Assembly: GCA_963682025.1 (NCBI GenBank)
Contig: OY821520.1
Span: 3,023,305 to 3,087,304 of the forward strand
Direction of reading: 5' to 3'
DNA: 64,000 nucleotides
Source of the DNA: Cordilura impudica
Lineage: Eukaryota > Arthropoda > Insecta > Diptera > Scathophagidae
The notes beneath the pieces were generated by a model, which did no database searches, was not told the origin of the DNA, and was given only the letters and a program-made list of their open reading frames with translations. This document shows positions 9,482-21,117 of this stretch, piece after piece. Every line of letters begins with the position of its first letter. Within the stretch, counting starts at the first letter, position 1. The translations under genes were made by a program, and so were the position numbers.

Positions 9482-11339
9482 TTATTAGTATGGCTGCAGA
9501 TCAAATTGTCGTTTTTACCACGTTGTTGTTGTGTATGTATAGAAAGTATTTAGGGGGAACTTATGCTATAAGTAAATATGTATTTTGTTTATGAATTACA
9601 TAAATAACAAAATCATTTATAAACTTTGCGGCTATTTGGCCCAATGAGCTTACCGATGGCATGAAATAAATAAATAAAATAATAAATAAATTGATTTTTA
9701 TTTATATCAAACGCCAATCAACAGCACATGAGAAAACTCTCAAAAAATATTAATTAATTTAATTGGGATTTATGTAATCCTCATTTGGATGGAATATAGA
9801 ATTTGAAATCCTTATATTTTCGTACTAAATTAATTTCATTTTTATTTTTCATTTTCATTTTTTATAATTACAAAATTGCAAAATAATGAAAATACTTTCT
9901 CTTGGAAATTTTAATCATTTAATATAATTTTTATTGATAATTTCAATGATTGTTATATGCTAATACTGACTTTTGATTACAATTCACAGTATAATTATGC
10001 ACTTGATTATAAGTATGTTTGTACGTGCATATATGTATTATAATCGAAACATAACATGCTCTGAAAATTTGTCAGAAGTTAAATGGCTTTAAATAACCAC
10101 TTAACTTCTTAAGAAAATAAAAATAAGTTAATAATTGTGCATAAACAACAATACCCGTATGCTAGATTGTACCAGTCATTGATATAATTTTATTATAATT
10201 GGCAGCATTTTATTATGCTGTGGAATCCATGGCTAAAATTGCATTTTAAATTTCAAATAATTTTATTGATAGTTTTTGCATATTAAATAAATTAACAAAG
10301 GTTAACTAACTGCATAAAAAGTCTGTAGCTGGTACTAACATAGAATACACAATGACAAAGTCAAAAATTTAACAATTCAATTCAAGAAATATTTTTTTTT
10401 TATTTGATGAGCCAAATATAAATCAAACTGATTAAAATTGATTTTTAGAGTCGAATAAGAATTTATGTTCGTAATAATTACCGGCTAAGAAGAATTACTA
10501 ATAACTTAATTACACAAAATACGAGTAGCTATATATCGAAAACAGAGAAAAATATAAACCCTTCCGTTTAAACATGAAATAATATCCATTGAAAATATCA
10601 GTTTAATTTTCATTTAATTTCAAAATCATAATTAATGTTTTGTTTCATTTCATTTAATACCGATTTTATAAAACAATAAATTTGTAAGAAAAAAATTGCA
10701 TAATTTTGAAATATTTCAAAAGAACAACAAAACAACAGGCAGACAGACAGACATACTCTTACGTTCAAGTTGAAAACATTAAAATAAATTAGCTAGGAAT
10801 GCTTTCATATTTAGCGCAGTCAAAGTGAAATTTCTGAAGTACAAGTGCAGTATTTATATACGTTGTTCATTCACAAAAGGTTAACAAAAATTTAAAAGAC
10901 TGCAAAACACGTTATGTATTGTTGATTGCCAAGTTGTGATATTAAAACCTTGTCCAAAATGAAAAGAAATGACAGAAATTAAATAAGAAAACCATTGTTA
11001 AGTACTTAATGAAATTTAATAATGAAAGTTTAAAAAATATATTTACGTACGTACATACATATATCTACATACTCGTATGTACGAGTTTAAGCCAAACAGT
11101 TAAATGAGGAAACAGTCAAAAGATATGTTAATGATCATGTAATAAAAGTGAAATTAAAAATATTTCTACAACTAATATTGTATTTCATAAATTATTAAAT
11201 TTTGAGAAAAATTTAAGCATATTTTTATATTGAAATAATTTCAATTTGATTTATTAAAATACAAAATATCGATTGTGATTAAAAAAATATATGTTCAGAT
11301 ATATTTAAAAGTAAACGTTTTCCTGATTCCATGTTGTTA
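9482..11339. other. 1.9 kb AT-rich intergenic, nothing recognised
   Basis: No frame longer than about 60 codons with coding character and no match to the repeat families in the rest of the window. Only short (ACAG)n and TATG-type runs are seen. Confidence 0.5.
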
Positions 11340-11813
11340 AGTCGGGGGTCACACAAGGCAATTTTTATTGCGCAACTTTTTGGCAATTCTCTTTTGAACT
11401 TGCTTTTATGTCCACATACGACAATTTCTTCGGCAATTTTACTGTTTTGTTTTGCTTTTATTTTCTTATAATTTGACATTTGTGCTCTAGTCCCGATCCA
11501 AATATTCTTTGCATTTAACATAATAAATGCAATGGTTTTCCTCAATCAAAGTTATTAATTTTTCAATTAAGTCCCGATTCCATTTAAACGCCATTTTAAA
11601 AAAGTAAACAATAATTACGAATTATTCACACCAAGAAGCGAAACACCGAATGAAAAGAAATGTCAAATATTCAACCAAAAAAAAAAGCGAATGAGAGAAT
11701 TGCTTGAAATAGCCGAGAACCGGCAATTATATTTCCCTTTTTATTCCCCTCACCGCAAACATCTATAAACTCAAGAATTGCGCAACTAAAATCGTCGTGT
11801 GTGAACTGCGACT
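11340..11813 (-). mobile_element. PIF/Harbinger-like element remnant with imperfect TIRs
   Basis: The left end, AGTCGGGGGTCACAC, and the right end, GTGTGAACTGCGACT, are inverted. Similarity continues inward through ATTGCGCAA on both sides, about 40 bp of imperfect TIR. The left flank is TTA, the 3-bp target typical of PIF/Harbinger. The right flank is AAA, so the target duplication is not intact. A MADF-like ORF start lies inside. At 474 bp it is an internally deleted derivative. Confidence 0.6.
11487..11594 (-). pseudogene. MADF-domain N-terminus, truncated
   Basis: The ATG at 11594 opens MAFKWNRDLIEKLITLIEEN, followed by YYVKCKEYLDRD and a stop. The pattern W..-LI-.IE..-LY...C.EY.DRD is the start of a MADF DNA-binding domain. 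In other frames downstream, 'KIAEEIVVCG' could be the usual 'W.EIAEEL' helix. MADF proteins are the second ORF of many PIF/Harbinger elements, which fits the surrounding TIRs. No functional product is expected. Confidence 0.55.
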
Positions 11814-12445
11814 AAAAGTTTAACAGCTCTTGATGATAAACTCATTTATGCTAGGCCAGTTTTTCTAATAAGTATTTAAAGTAGAACTTTATGTCGAAAA
11901 CGATAAAACGATATTTTTAATAAAATCATGCCCACTTTACAAAATATGGCCATGACCACACCCACTCTTAATTGGGTTTATGGATATTTTGTATGCCTCA
12001 ATAATGTTCCAGAAATACTGGGGCAATATATTTTTATTTAACTCTCTGTCTGTTTGTATATTTTTATACCCTCCACAACACTGTGCAGAGAGTATATGTA
12101 TATGAGTTTGTAACGCATCGAAAAATTAATTTGTGGCCCTACAAAGTATATTATAACAACTGGAGTTGGTATAACGATGTCCGTCCATTCGTTTGTCTGT
12201 TGAAATCACGCTTATTCACAAAATAAACCATTAAGTTGGGTAAACTTAGGGCCATTATTACAACTTGCCAATAGCTAAAGTTAAGATGATCGGGCAGATT
12301 ATTAGTTTTTCGTTATTACAACTATACTTTAAGCTAAAAGTGACCGATAAGCTAAGGTTTATGTATTTAATGTTGCCACATTTTCTGATCCATGAAGAAG
12401 AAATTCACATCAATTTAGTTTTGGAAATAAATTTATTTACATATA

Positions 12446-13629
12446 AAGGGTCCGCCATCTAACGTTTTTTTTTCAACTAGTGCTTATTTCGTGAATGGTA
12501 ACACTTAGTCATGTCTGATTTGACAGATAATTAGTTTTATCCTTCCGCTGAACGAATATGGTTGTGTATGCGCTTGAACAACGCTGGGAAATATTGCGAC
12601 ATTACTTTGAAAATCATGGTAATGTTGCAGAATGTGTGCGAAAATTGCGTACGGATTTTGAAAGAAGAGAAGCACCGTCAGCTCCGTATGTTCGTTATCT
12701 TGTGAAAAAAAGTGAAAGAAACTGGCATCCTCATCGATAAACCAAAGCGTGAAAAGCCAAAAACAGTGCGTACACCCGAGAATATTGTTGCTGTGGCAGA
12801 AAGTGTGCGTGAGGAGTTGAAGCTAACTGACCATCCAATGCGTTTTCGCTTCGCTAAGTGGGCCTGCGATCGACTTACAGAAGATGCCGATTTTGCCAAA
12901 AAAAATCATCTTTTCAGATGAAGCTCATTTTGATCTTGGCGGGTATGTAAACAAGCAAAATTGTCGCATTTGGGGCACAGAAAACCCGCACGCATACATT
13001 GAAATGCCGATACACCCAAAACGAGTCACTGTTTGGTGCGGATTTTGGTCCAGAGGCATAATTGGGCCATTTTTCTTCGAAAATGAGCAAGGAGTGGCCG
13101 TTACAGTCAATGGCGATCGTTATCGGGCCATGTTGAACGAATTTTTGTTCACAAAAATTGAAGAAGAGGATATTGGCAACATTTGGCTTCAACAGGACGG
13201 CGCTACGTGCGACACAGCCGAAGCTACACTCGATGTTTTGTGCCCTGTTTTTGAAGATCGCATTATCAGCCGCAGAGCTGATGTCGTTTGGCCACCTCGG
13301 AGCTGCGATTTGACACCGTTGGACTATTATTTGTGGGGTGACCTCAAAGATAAGTGTTACGCCAACAATCCAGAGACAATTGACGCTTTAAAGGACAATA
13401 TTCGTGAAGCCATTGGTGAAATACAGCTGCACACAATCGATAATGTGCTTAAAAATTGGACCGATCGTGTAGGCTACTGCATGGCTAGCCGAGGCAGCCA
13501 TTTGAATGAAATTATTTTCCATTATTAACCGGAAGGATTGTACTTTCAAATAAAAAAAGAAATTTGAGATAATATTCAGTAGTTTTTTTATAGCATTTTC
13601 AAAAAAAAAAAGTTATTTGGCAGACCCTT
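12446..13629 (+). mobile_element. rosa-like (DD41D) Tc1/mariner transposon
   Basis: Termini AAGGGTCCGCCATCTAAC and the inverted GTTATTTGGCAGACCCTT give about 28 bp of imperfect TIR running into T/A tracts. TA lies on both sides (12444-12445 and 13630-13631), the mariner target duplication. The element is 1,184 bp and inserted into a family B repeat. Confidence 0.9.
12558..13528 (+). pseudogene. DD41D mariner-family transposase, frameshifted and deleted
   Basis: Three overlapping frames cover it: 12558-12740 (N-terminal helix-turn-helix, GNVAECVRKLR), 12712-12921 and 12884-13528. Catalytic blocks are IIFSDEAHFDL, WLQQDGATCDTAEA and TPLDYYLWGDL. The second and third Asp are 41 residues apart, the DD41D spacing I associate with rosa elements of tephritid flies. 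At least two frameshifts break it. About 25-30 residues seem absent between 'AESVREE' and 'LKLTDHPMRF', where the second DNA-binding helix-turn-helix and linker should be. It cannot make active transposase; TIRs and catalytic region are otherwise well kept, so the copy is fairly young. Confidence 0.88.
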
Positions 13630-13631
13630 TA

Positions 13632-14180
13632 CTTAAATATATTCTTGTATATTTTTTAAAAAGTTTCATTACACATTTACAACAATTATGCAATTTATAA
13701 TAAAGGTTTTTAGTTTTTATTCTATTGTTTTTATTGTTTGTTTGCGAACAAATAAAGGAACGTTGCCACTACGTATTTTTTTAAAGCAATTCATTTGGTC
13801 AAAATTAATCGGTATTTCCTTTGGTGTTGCCACAATAGTAATAATGAAGAGAAGTTAATGTAACTTTATTGCTCGCTTTAGCTGAAGTAACCTTTTACTA
13901 ACATTCACTTTAAAAGCAAGTTGTAATAATGGCGCTTAGAATAATATTGTTGATAATATTTTTAATATTTTTGAACACGTTGGTATTTAAAATGCCATAA
14001 ATCGGTCATTATTATGCCAAGATATGGCACAAAATATGGAGACACATCTAAAAAATGCTAAAAATTTAGCGTGTTTATTATTAAGTTTATCAAATACTTT
14101 ACTTTTTCAAATATTTTGTTTCTATTTGCTATATATAAAAGTCCAATAAGTCCAGATATTAATGTAAACGTAAAACAAGG
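13632..14180. other. Interior of family B, no gene
   Basis: AT-rich sequence between the mariner and the family B terminal hairpin. No coding frame is seen. Confidence 0.4.
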
Positions 14181-14889
14181 GTGGAGGATATCTAAGATTC
14201 GGCATACCCGAATTTAACACTCTTACTTGTTATAAGTGAATTTTCATCAACTTCCCGAATACCTACAGCTCTGAAAATCAGCATTTACGTACACTGGATG
14301 ATATTCTCGCGGAATGGAAGCGTATTAATATTTTTATTTTCTTTATCTTTTTATTTCCTTACAAATTAATAAAAGAGTTGTTATTGTAATTAAAGAAAAT
14401 AGATAGTTGTGAATGTTTGCAGAAGATGTGCTCTCTCTCAAAAAAAAAAAAAAAATAAATAAAAAATCAGCTTCTATGTTGACCGACTAACACTAACATA
14501 AGTATAAATTCATTTTTTTTTTTTTTTATAAATTAAAGAAATTATTGAAATTTATATAATTTTTAATTTAAATCTGTCGCATTAACAGGGTGTAACGAAT
14601 TATTATAAATATTTTATTTTATTTAATTTAATATATTTTTAAGACAGATTAAACATAAATTTTCTCAGCTTCTCCTCCATATGAGCTATAACTATGCCAA
14701 TTTTCACAATCCTCCGTGCCCGCATATTGCTTAAAAAGGGAACTAAAAATTTACCTTCACGTGTTAATATATAGATAAAGTTTTGTATTGAGAATATTAT
14801 ATTCTGCACGTTTAACTGAATCAGATAATCGACCAGACATTTTATACTTTTTGTGTCGTTTATTTTTTAAGTTTTATAGACTCGATAAT

Positions 14890-15232
14890 TGTTTTTATAT
14901 GGGGCCTTCTGATTATTGGCTGTAATAAACACAAACAAACCAAATTTAACCGAGATCTCTATGATAATTTGGATCTTATGACAATTTAAGTCGATCTCAC
15001 AAAGGTCATTTGTATGGGATTTATGTCTGAACATGCACCGATTTTTACCAATTTCAATAGCGTTCGTCATATGGCTGATAAAAGCTTATACTTATACCAA
15101 TTTTAATAATAATATATTCATATTTGCGACCTGTAGTTTGATTACATGGTTTTCATGGACAAACAGACGGACGGTAAGACGGATGGACGGGCATTGCTAA
15201 ATCGACTCAGAAAGTGATTCTAGGGTATATAA
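14890..15232 (+). mobile_element. Family A repeat, 3'-half fragment
   Basis: Matches the second half of 36701-37487: 'taatttggatcttatg', 'gaacatg-accgattttac', 'aatagcgttc', a GACGG-type tract at 15165-15192, and 'gctaaatcgactcagaaagt'. The terminal 'gtggtatagggtat' is reduced to 'agggtatataa'. Confidence 0.7.
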
Positions 15233-17479
15233 AGAGCGTGCGTACAAATACTCGCCCTTGTATCCTGCATATAACCTTTGATTCGATTAGAGTTTTGTAC
15301 ATTGTTAACAAATGTACAAGATATTTAAATATAGAATTAAATATAGAATTGTTGATATTTCTTGTCATTTTCATTTGAGTCGGTCGCTTGACCGAAAACC
15401 CTCTTCTCTATCTGTTTTACAGCTACATATACTTTCAGCCAGTGCGTTTTTAGATGTTTTGTTTATTGCCAAAACCCTTGAATGTACCAATATCCAGTTA
15501 TTGTTTTGCAAAATTTTTGTCTTAGAAAAATAATAAAAACAAAACAAAAAATCAATTCCGTTTTCTAGGTCACAGCGTTTAATTATTTTTTGTTTGTTTG
15601 TTACAAAGCCTAAATTGAATAACTCAAATAACACACATGCCACCACCAACACTAAACAATGGGTAATTATTCATTAAACAAAAGATATTTAATGACATCA
15701 GAAATATTTTACAATAAGAAAAAAAAAAACGGTGTTTATTAAACCATAAATGTTAAACGAAAAACAAAACGAAATTTTTTTCTCAAAGCACAAGTAAATA
15801 AAAATATAAAAAAAAAATTATTTTTATAAACGCAGCATTTTGACTATTTTAAGCAATATTTAACGGTGTAATGAAAGTTTTATTAATATGTATGTATGTA
15901 TGTAATGTACATACAAAAGAGCGTGAACAAAATTAAACTTTCAGTTAATATTTTTTCATCAACTTTCAATGCAGGTGGTTTACCAATTGTGGGGTTTTTT
16001 CCCCAACTCAATAGACGTACAATCAATTAGTTTTGGGCGTCCTTTCGGTTTGCAAATAGAACTGTCAATTCAATGTTTTACCTGTAATTTGGTTAAAACA
16101 CAAGTTGAAATCACCTGAAAGCTTCCACAGTCAAACACACATACTTTAAAAGTGCAAGAAACTGTAAAATGAAATATACATATGTACATACATATTTATG
16201 TGTGTGAATATAAACGTAAGCGTGCAAAAACTATTGCATATTTGATAATAAGTAATTGTGTAGTTATTTGATATATTCTTTTTTGTCACAACAAAAAACA
16301 CCTTTAACTTGTTGTTGTTGTTGTTTTTCATTTAACAAAGGCAAATGCGTGTGCGTACTCGTATGTAAAGAAAAACAGTTATTTGTAAAATCCAGATTTA
16401 AGGAGTGCTTGGCCGCTAACACGCACATTTTGATGGAAGCGTTGGCTTATGCAACAGGCCCAAATAAAATTCCTTTGCATACATAATAAACTTCAGGTGT
16501 GGAACTGATGAGTTTTGTACAGTTAAATAAAACTCCTGTTATAAAATTTAAGTTCATGTTTACTTTCGATAAATTAAATAAAAGGCTTTAACTGAACAAG
16601 TGTATTACAATATTTGATTTGCACAAATAAGAGGGAGAGGGTAAATTTTAAAAAGGTTTTAAATTTTTACACTCCCAACATGCTGGTATTATTATAATTT
16701 GTATTAGTACTAAATGTTATTGACAAAACATATTTATTTTTCTTTGAAATTTTAATTTATAGTTTTTTTTTTACTATTGATTGTCACTACACAAGTGCAA
16801 ACATTTAAATAGGAAAAGAAAATAAAATAATATTAATAAGTACAAGTTATATTTGTAAGCGCATAAACAATTGTAATTGTAATTGTATTTTATGAGTGAT
16901 TATCACATTTTTAAGTGAAAGTTCTCTTTTGACCATTAAAACAAAAACGACTTCCTTGTTTATTTTAGTGTTGTTGACAAGTTTGCTAAAAAACTACAAG
17001 CCATAGTATCCACATATTTGCAGAAGAGTATTTAGAGTTTATCAATCGGTGTGTAACACGATATGCATTTATGCGAACATATATTATGTCATTCATAATA
17101 CTTATATATATTTCTTTATCAGTTTTTATATAAAACCTGTCCCTGCCCGGTATGTCATTAAAATAATTGAAGACCATTTACAAATCTAAATGCAATAAAA
17201 CTTTTCTATAACTTTTTAAAATTTCTGCTTTCCAAATACTTTTGTTACGCCCACAAACCAAAAATGTGTCAATATGGATATCAAAACTCTGGTCAGATCT
17301 TCAACAGAAAAATGAGAAAATCAAATCATTGTCAGAAGCTCTATGGAGAAGAAAAATTTTATTTGAATTAAGATAGATACCCATTACTAATTCACTCTTC
17401 AACGAATAAACATCGTTTTCAATCTTCCGGGTAAAGGGAAAAACTTTGCGGTTTTTTATTTGGTGAGCCTCGTGGTTGC
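15233..17479. other. 2.2 kb intergenic, nothing recognised
   Basis: Open frames at 15312-15652 and 16146-16486 are short, overlap on both strands and show no family features. A small GTGGGG-T6-CCCCA inverted repeat lies near 15990-16004. Confidence 0.45.
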
Positions 17480-17775
17480 TGTTTGGCATGAAGTTGGATT
17501 ATGTACCTAAGTTCACACTTTCTGCAGTAATTTACGTTTCATCGAATAAATGTTTCCGGATGAGGGATAACACGGTTCGGTGGTTGTTTTTTGATCCGAC
17601 CGGTTGCTGATCAGCATGCATTTAGGTTATGTACCGAAATGAATGCTTTCTGGATATGAAATCAAATGGCTCTCCTTAACCTCACTTGCGAAGGCATAGG
17701 TTGTGTAAGGATCCATACATCGGAATAACCTGGCATTATGACTAGCTGGAGCTAGCGCCAACCTAATTATATCAC
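17480..17775 (+). repeat. Dispersed repeat shared with 54640-54850
   Basis: Both places contain 'ggttgctgatc-gcat-catt', 'taggttatgtacc' and a 'taacctc--ttgc-aagg-cat-ggttgtgtagg'-like tail in the same order. At 54.6 kb this lies directly after the family B start, so this may be a detached 5' part of family B. Confidence 0.55.
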
Positions 17776-17959
17776 AAAAAAAAAAAATTTAAGATGCCAT
17801 CAAAAACTTCCCACAACAATTTATGAAGACAACCAAAGTTCTTAAAACTTATTAAAGCAGGCGGTCTCGAGAATTATTGCAAAAGTAGAAAAAATTGATT
17901 TTCGAGTGTCCATAAATCATAATTTTTTTGGGGAAAAACATCAACGAAACCAAAGAAAG

Positions 17960-18990
17960 GCTTGATATGTACCATGGGGACTCTGCTTTATCAAATTAAT
18001 TGGTTAAGACATGGTTTACACGAATATTGTTGGGGTCGTACCAGCACAAGTGACACCGAAAGTTCATGTCGCCCGAAAGAGGTTGTCAAGCGAGAAGTCA
18101 GCAATAAAATCCAAAGAATGATACAGGAGTATCGGAGAATGTAAGTACGTCAGATGTCTGAGCACAACCGAGGGACTACTTCAAAGGAGTGTTTGGTGAT
18201 TTTCAACCGGAATCCGTTTGAGCATTTTCCTAACCGTGAACGGTGGTTATGAAAGGGTGGTCCTATAAAAAGTTGGCCAAAGGTCTGCCGCCAAACTGTT
18301 TCCAATGTTATTAGAAACTATCAGGAGAATTTGACTATTGATAGGAAACATGATTTGGGAAGAAAGAAAGCTCCACATGATATTTTAAGGCCAAGAAAAT
18401 AGAAAGCATATTGAAAAGAGCTCGCAACACATCTTTAGCAAAGCAAGAAGTTAAAACCAATGCAGTCTTGAACATACAAAAATGCCAAAAAGTTCCAAAA
18501 ACAGAGCACAGAAGCATTTTTTTGACAGCTTTCGGGTCAAAATTTGTGTGCTGATAATGTTCGAAGAAATGTCGAATATAAGTTTTCGACCCAAAACAAG
18601 TTCCTGGTACGGCAAGCAATATGCAGTTGCGGGAACAGAAGTAAGTAATTTTTTACAACGGGCTCTATAAATACAGAAATTTATATTAATAATTGTTTGC
18701 AAAAAAAGCCAACACAATGTGTTATATTTTTGGCCCAATTTGTCATTGTGTCATTACGGATTACGGTAAGAATGGTCTTGAGTGGTCTTGGTTTTTGTAC
18801 CAAGTGAGGCAAATCCTCTAAGCTGGACGGAGCTTGCAGCAGTGGAGAGATATTGGGCTCTTGTGAAAAGGGAGATGAAGAGCACAAAAAAGTGTCCCAA
18901 AAAATGGCAGAGTTTAAATGGTCAAAAAAATGGACAGAAACCATTATAAAATCATTCATGGAAAAGTTTCCGAAAAAAGTCTATAAGTTC
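17960..18990 (+). pseudogene. Tc1-like (IS630/Tc1/mariner) transposase relic
   Basis: Segments in several frames line up with one Tc1-type protein: a helix-turn-helix block (RQTVSNVIRNYQENLTID, then GRKKAPHD) at about 18290-18385, a middle block (VRQAICSCGNRS) at about 18605, TGSINTEIYINNCLQKK at about 18660-18705, and ERYWALVKREMKSTKKC at about 18848-18898. The last is the block after the final catalytic acid. The first catalytic Asp region is not recognisable and stops are frequent, so the copy is long dead. I could not find its TIRs. Confidence 0.7.
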
Positions 18991-19382
18991 ATAAGTAGTG
19001 ATTAGAACTATAAAAATTATCTTTTTTAATATGGAGGGCTCACAGCTGAATCGAGCCAAGTCATGAAATTCAAAACTAGTGCGAAATGCAAAGTTTAACT
19101 CTATTAGGTTCTTTAACGGACTAAGCCAAAACGTGTTTCGAACCTAAGGTAACGGTAAAAAACTCAAGTCAATGGCTCTGATTTTCGAATTTTTTCGAAG
19201 CTGAAACGAACCAAGTCGGTGTGATTCACTTTTCATCAATATTATTCGTGAACACGTGTGTGCCTTATAAACTACTTTATTTACTTGTTCATTTACTTTT
19301 AAAATTTATTTTTTGAAAACCTTATAAATTGGTTGGGGTAGATTATATCGATGCCTGCAACGGGAGGAGGTATATCCTGTGA

Positions 19383-19655
19383 TTGATGGCCGTGGTAAAA
19401 ATAAAAAAAAATAAAATAGATGATATTGGAGTTAACGCACATATCAAGTTTCTTCGATTTGAATGCAAGCTACCTTTTTCGTTTAAATTTAAGGCAACAC
19501 TCAGTAAAGAAGTCCAATTTGATGATGTTTATTTAAAAAAAATCAATGAAAGGACAAAGCCTAAAATATATTCAAAATTTACAACAAACTGTCCTGTACC
19601 CAACTCGTCGTATAGTTACGTCAAAGAAAAAACGAGATATGATCGATTTGCTTAA
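19383..19655 (+). CDS. ORF inside the 34-bp-TIR element, family unknown
   Basis: Ninety codons from ATG at 19383, rich in Lys and Phe (KFLRFECKLPFSFKFKA, then SKEVQFDDVYLKKI). After its stop, another frame reads KKKRDMIDLLKLFPPMYHSF and KNLPVKQ, which looks like the continuation of the same protein after a frameshift. Similar 'KKKDLL.L...P..YH.FY..L' tails are, from memory, common in uncharacterised insect transposon proteins. It probably encoded the element's own protein and is now broken. No catalytic motif is visible. Confidence 0.4.
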   Translation: MMAVVKIKKNKIDDIGVNAHIKFLRFECKLPFSFKFKATLSKEVQFDDVYLKKINERTKPKIYSKFTTNCPVPNSSYSYVKEKTRYDRFA

Positions 19656-19909
19656 ATTATTTCCACCCATGTACCACAGTTTCCATAAGAATCTACCAGT
19701 CAAACAAGAGTTAACATCGAGATAACATCAGGACCAGCCCCAAAATGATGAAGATGAAATGACGAATTTTTTTATGTGTAGACATTTTTTTAACCTTAAA
19801 TTTCCAAAATTTTTCAATATATTTTTAATTAATATGTTAAATATATGAATTCATTTTTTTATACCGACTTTTATTTTCCTAAAAAATTACAATATTTGCC
19901 AATAATCAA

Positions 19910-20264
19910 TCTATAATATTAATAGGCTAAACGATTTCTTGTGACCGATGTTTTGTTCTACCGTTTTATCTCGATTTTGACTAAACGTATATTGTTTGAA
20001 AGGTATTTCTTTTTAGCCGTTTTGCAGATTTACAGATTTTTTAATTTTTTCCTTTATTTTGAGTAAATTGCATTTAAAGTTGCTACTAACACATACATAA
20101 AATTATACATATGCTATGTGTGTTTCATTAAATTTGTTAATGAGTTTTTTATCTTCATTCACATTAATAATAAACCATAAAAGCGTTGGTTTGTGAATTG
20201 GCTAAGTTGAAAAAAAAAGCTGCCTAGAAATTGCACTTGAATTTCGAGCGCTGGAATCTGCTAG
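19910..20264 (+). mobile_element. Non-autonomous Helitron, copy 2
   Basis: A|TCTATAATATTAATAGGC at the left, TCTGCTAG|T at the right, hairpin CTCGAATTTCGAG-like (TTGAATTTCGAG) before the end. 355 bp, nested in the 34-bp-TIR transposon. Confidence 0.9.
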
Positions 20265-20511
20265 TATTAATTATTCCGAGTAAAAATTAACCAAGTTATT
20301 ATTATTTGTTTTAACTTTTTGGCAAAAATTTGCGAATGCCGTTTGTAAAATTTATACCATTAAACAATTTTGAAAATAGACTTCAAAACTGTTTTTAGTA
20401 TAACTAAAATATTCGTTCCAGAAATTAATGGCAGCTTATTTACTCATCCTCAAAATATCTTCGAATTGTCTTTTTCTGACTTGGTTCGCTTCAGCTGTAA
20501 GCCCTCCATAT

Positions 20512-21100
20512 AATTTCAATTAAATAAAAAAATTTAAACTAGGTTTCCTTATTATTACATTTATGTACGTTAAGATTTTTTCGATCTGACTCCTTATTAT
20601 TTTTCTTCGTTTGATAGCAATATTTAATTTTAATATATACTCGTATATATATTTTTAATCTTGTATATCCTTTGAAAATTAAAAGTAATTTAATATGGTG
20701 TAAAAAGTATTTTTGGTGCTATCAGTACATAAAGAAAATTTGATTGCAATCGAATCATTTGGTTGCAACGGCTAAATAATTCGATTATCACAACAGAATT
20801 TGTATTTATAGAAATTAGAATACTGGCGTATTGTTGTAACAACAAATCTGTGTACTCTGCATAACTTTAGTTTATAAATAATTGATCGAATATTAAGGTC
20901 AAGCGATGTTATGCTTAATTTCTACAAGTAGCGACCAGAGCTCCCCATTAGTCGAGCTTCGAGCTGCTCGAGTAATAAAATTAACATTTTTCATGTTTGA
21001 AAGCATGTAAAATGATAACTATAAGTATTTAGTATAACATATGTATACCTTTTTGAATCGTACAAGTACAAAGAATATCACCCTTTAAATTCATTTAAAT
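20512..21100. other. Intergenic, nothing recognised
   Basis: AT-rich. A small inverted cluster of TCGAGC/GCTCGA lies near 20957-20981. Confidence 0.4.
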
Positions 21101-21117
21101 AGGACTGTCATACTGGC

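Larger units (their letters stand above)
12062..14232 (-). mobile_element. Family B repeat, split by a mariner insertion
   Basis: The left end is ATACCCTCCACAACACTGTG; the right end is a decayed 'gattcggcatacccgaat' hairpin followed by 'taacactcttacttgtt', the reverse of the family B start at 54480. The left half has the 'gatgtccgtccat' tract at 12176-12190. The rosa-like mariner at 12446-13629 sits inside, so family B is the older layer. The flanks to 11890 share the 'catgcccac' blocks common around such repeats. Confidence 0.65.
19030..20510 (+). mobile_element. DNA transposon of unassigned family, 34-bp TIRs
   Basis: 19030-19063 and 20477-20510 form a 34-bp inverted repeat matching at 31 positions (TATGGAGGGCT, then ACAGCTGAA and CCAAGTCA). 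TA at both outer ends is compatible with a TA target duplication. The inner motif AGCTGAAACGAACCAAGTC repeats the TIR core at about 19199-19217, perhaps a second transposase site. A Helitron sits inside, so the original element was about 1.1 kb. Confidence 0.7.

Noticed and set aside
12678..13192. Reverse frames within the mariner
   Set aside because: Shadows of the transposase on the plus strand, which has clear catalytic motifs.
17960..18144. 60-codon frame as a separate gene
   Set aside because: It lies at the start of the Tc1-like relic and contains no domain of its own.
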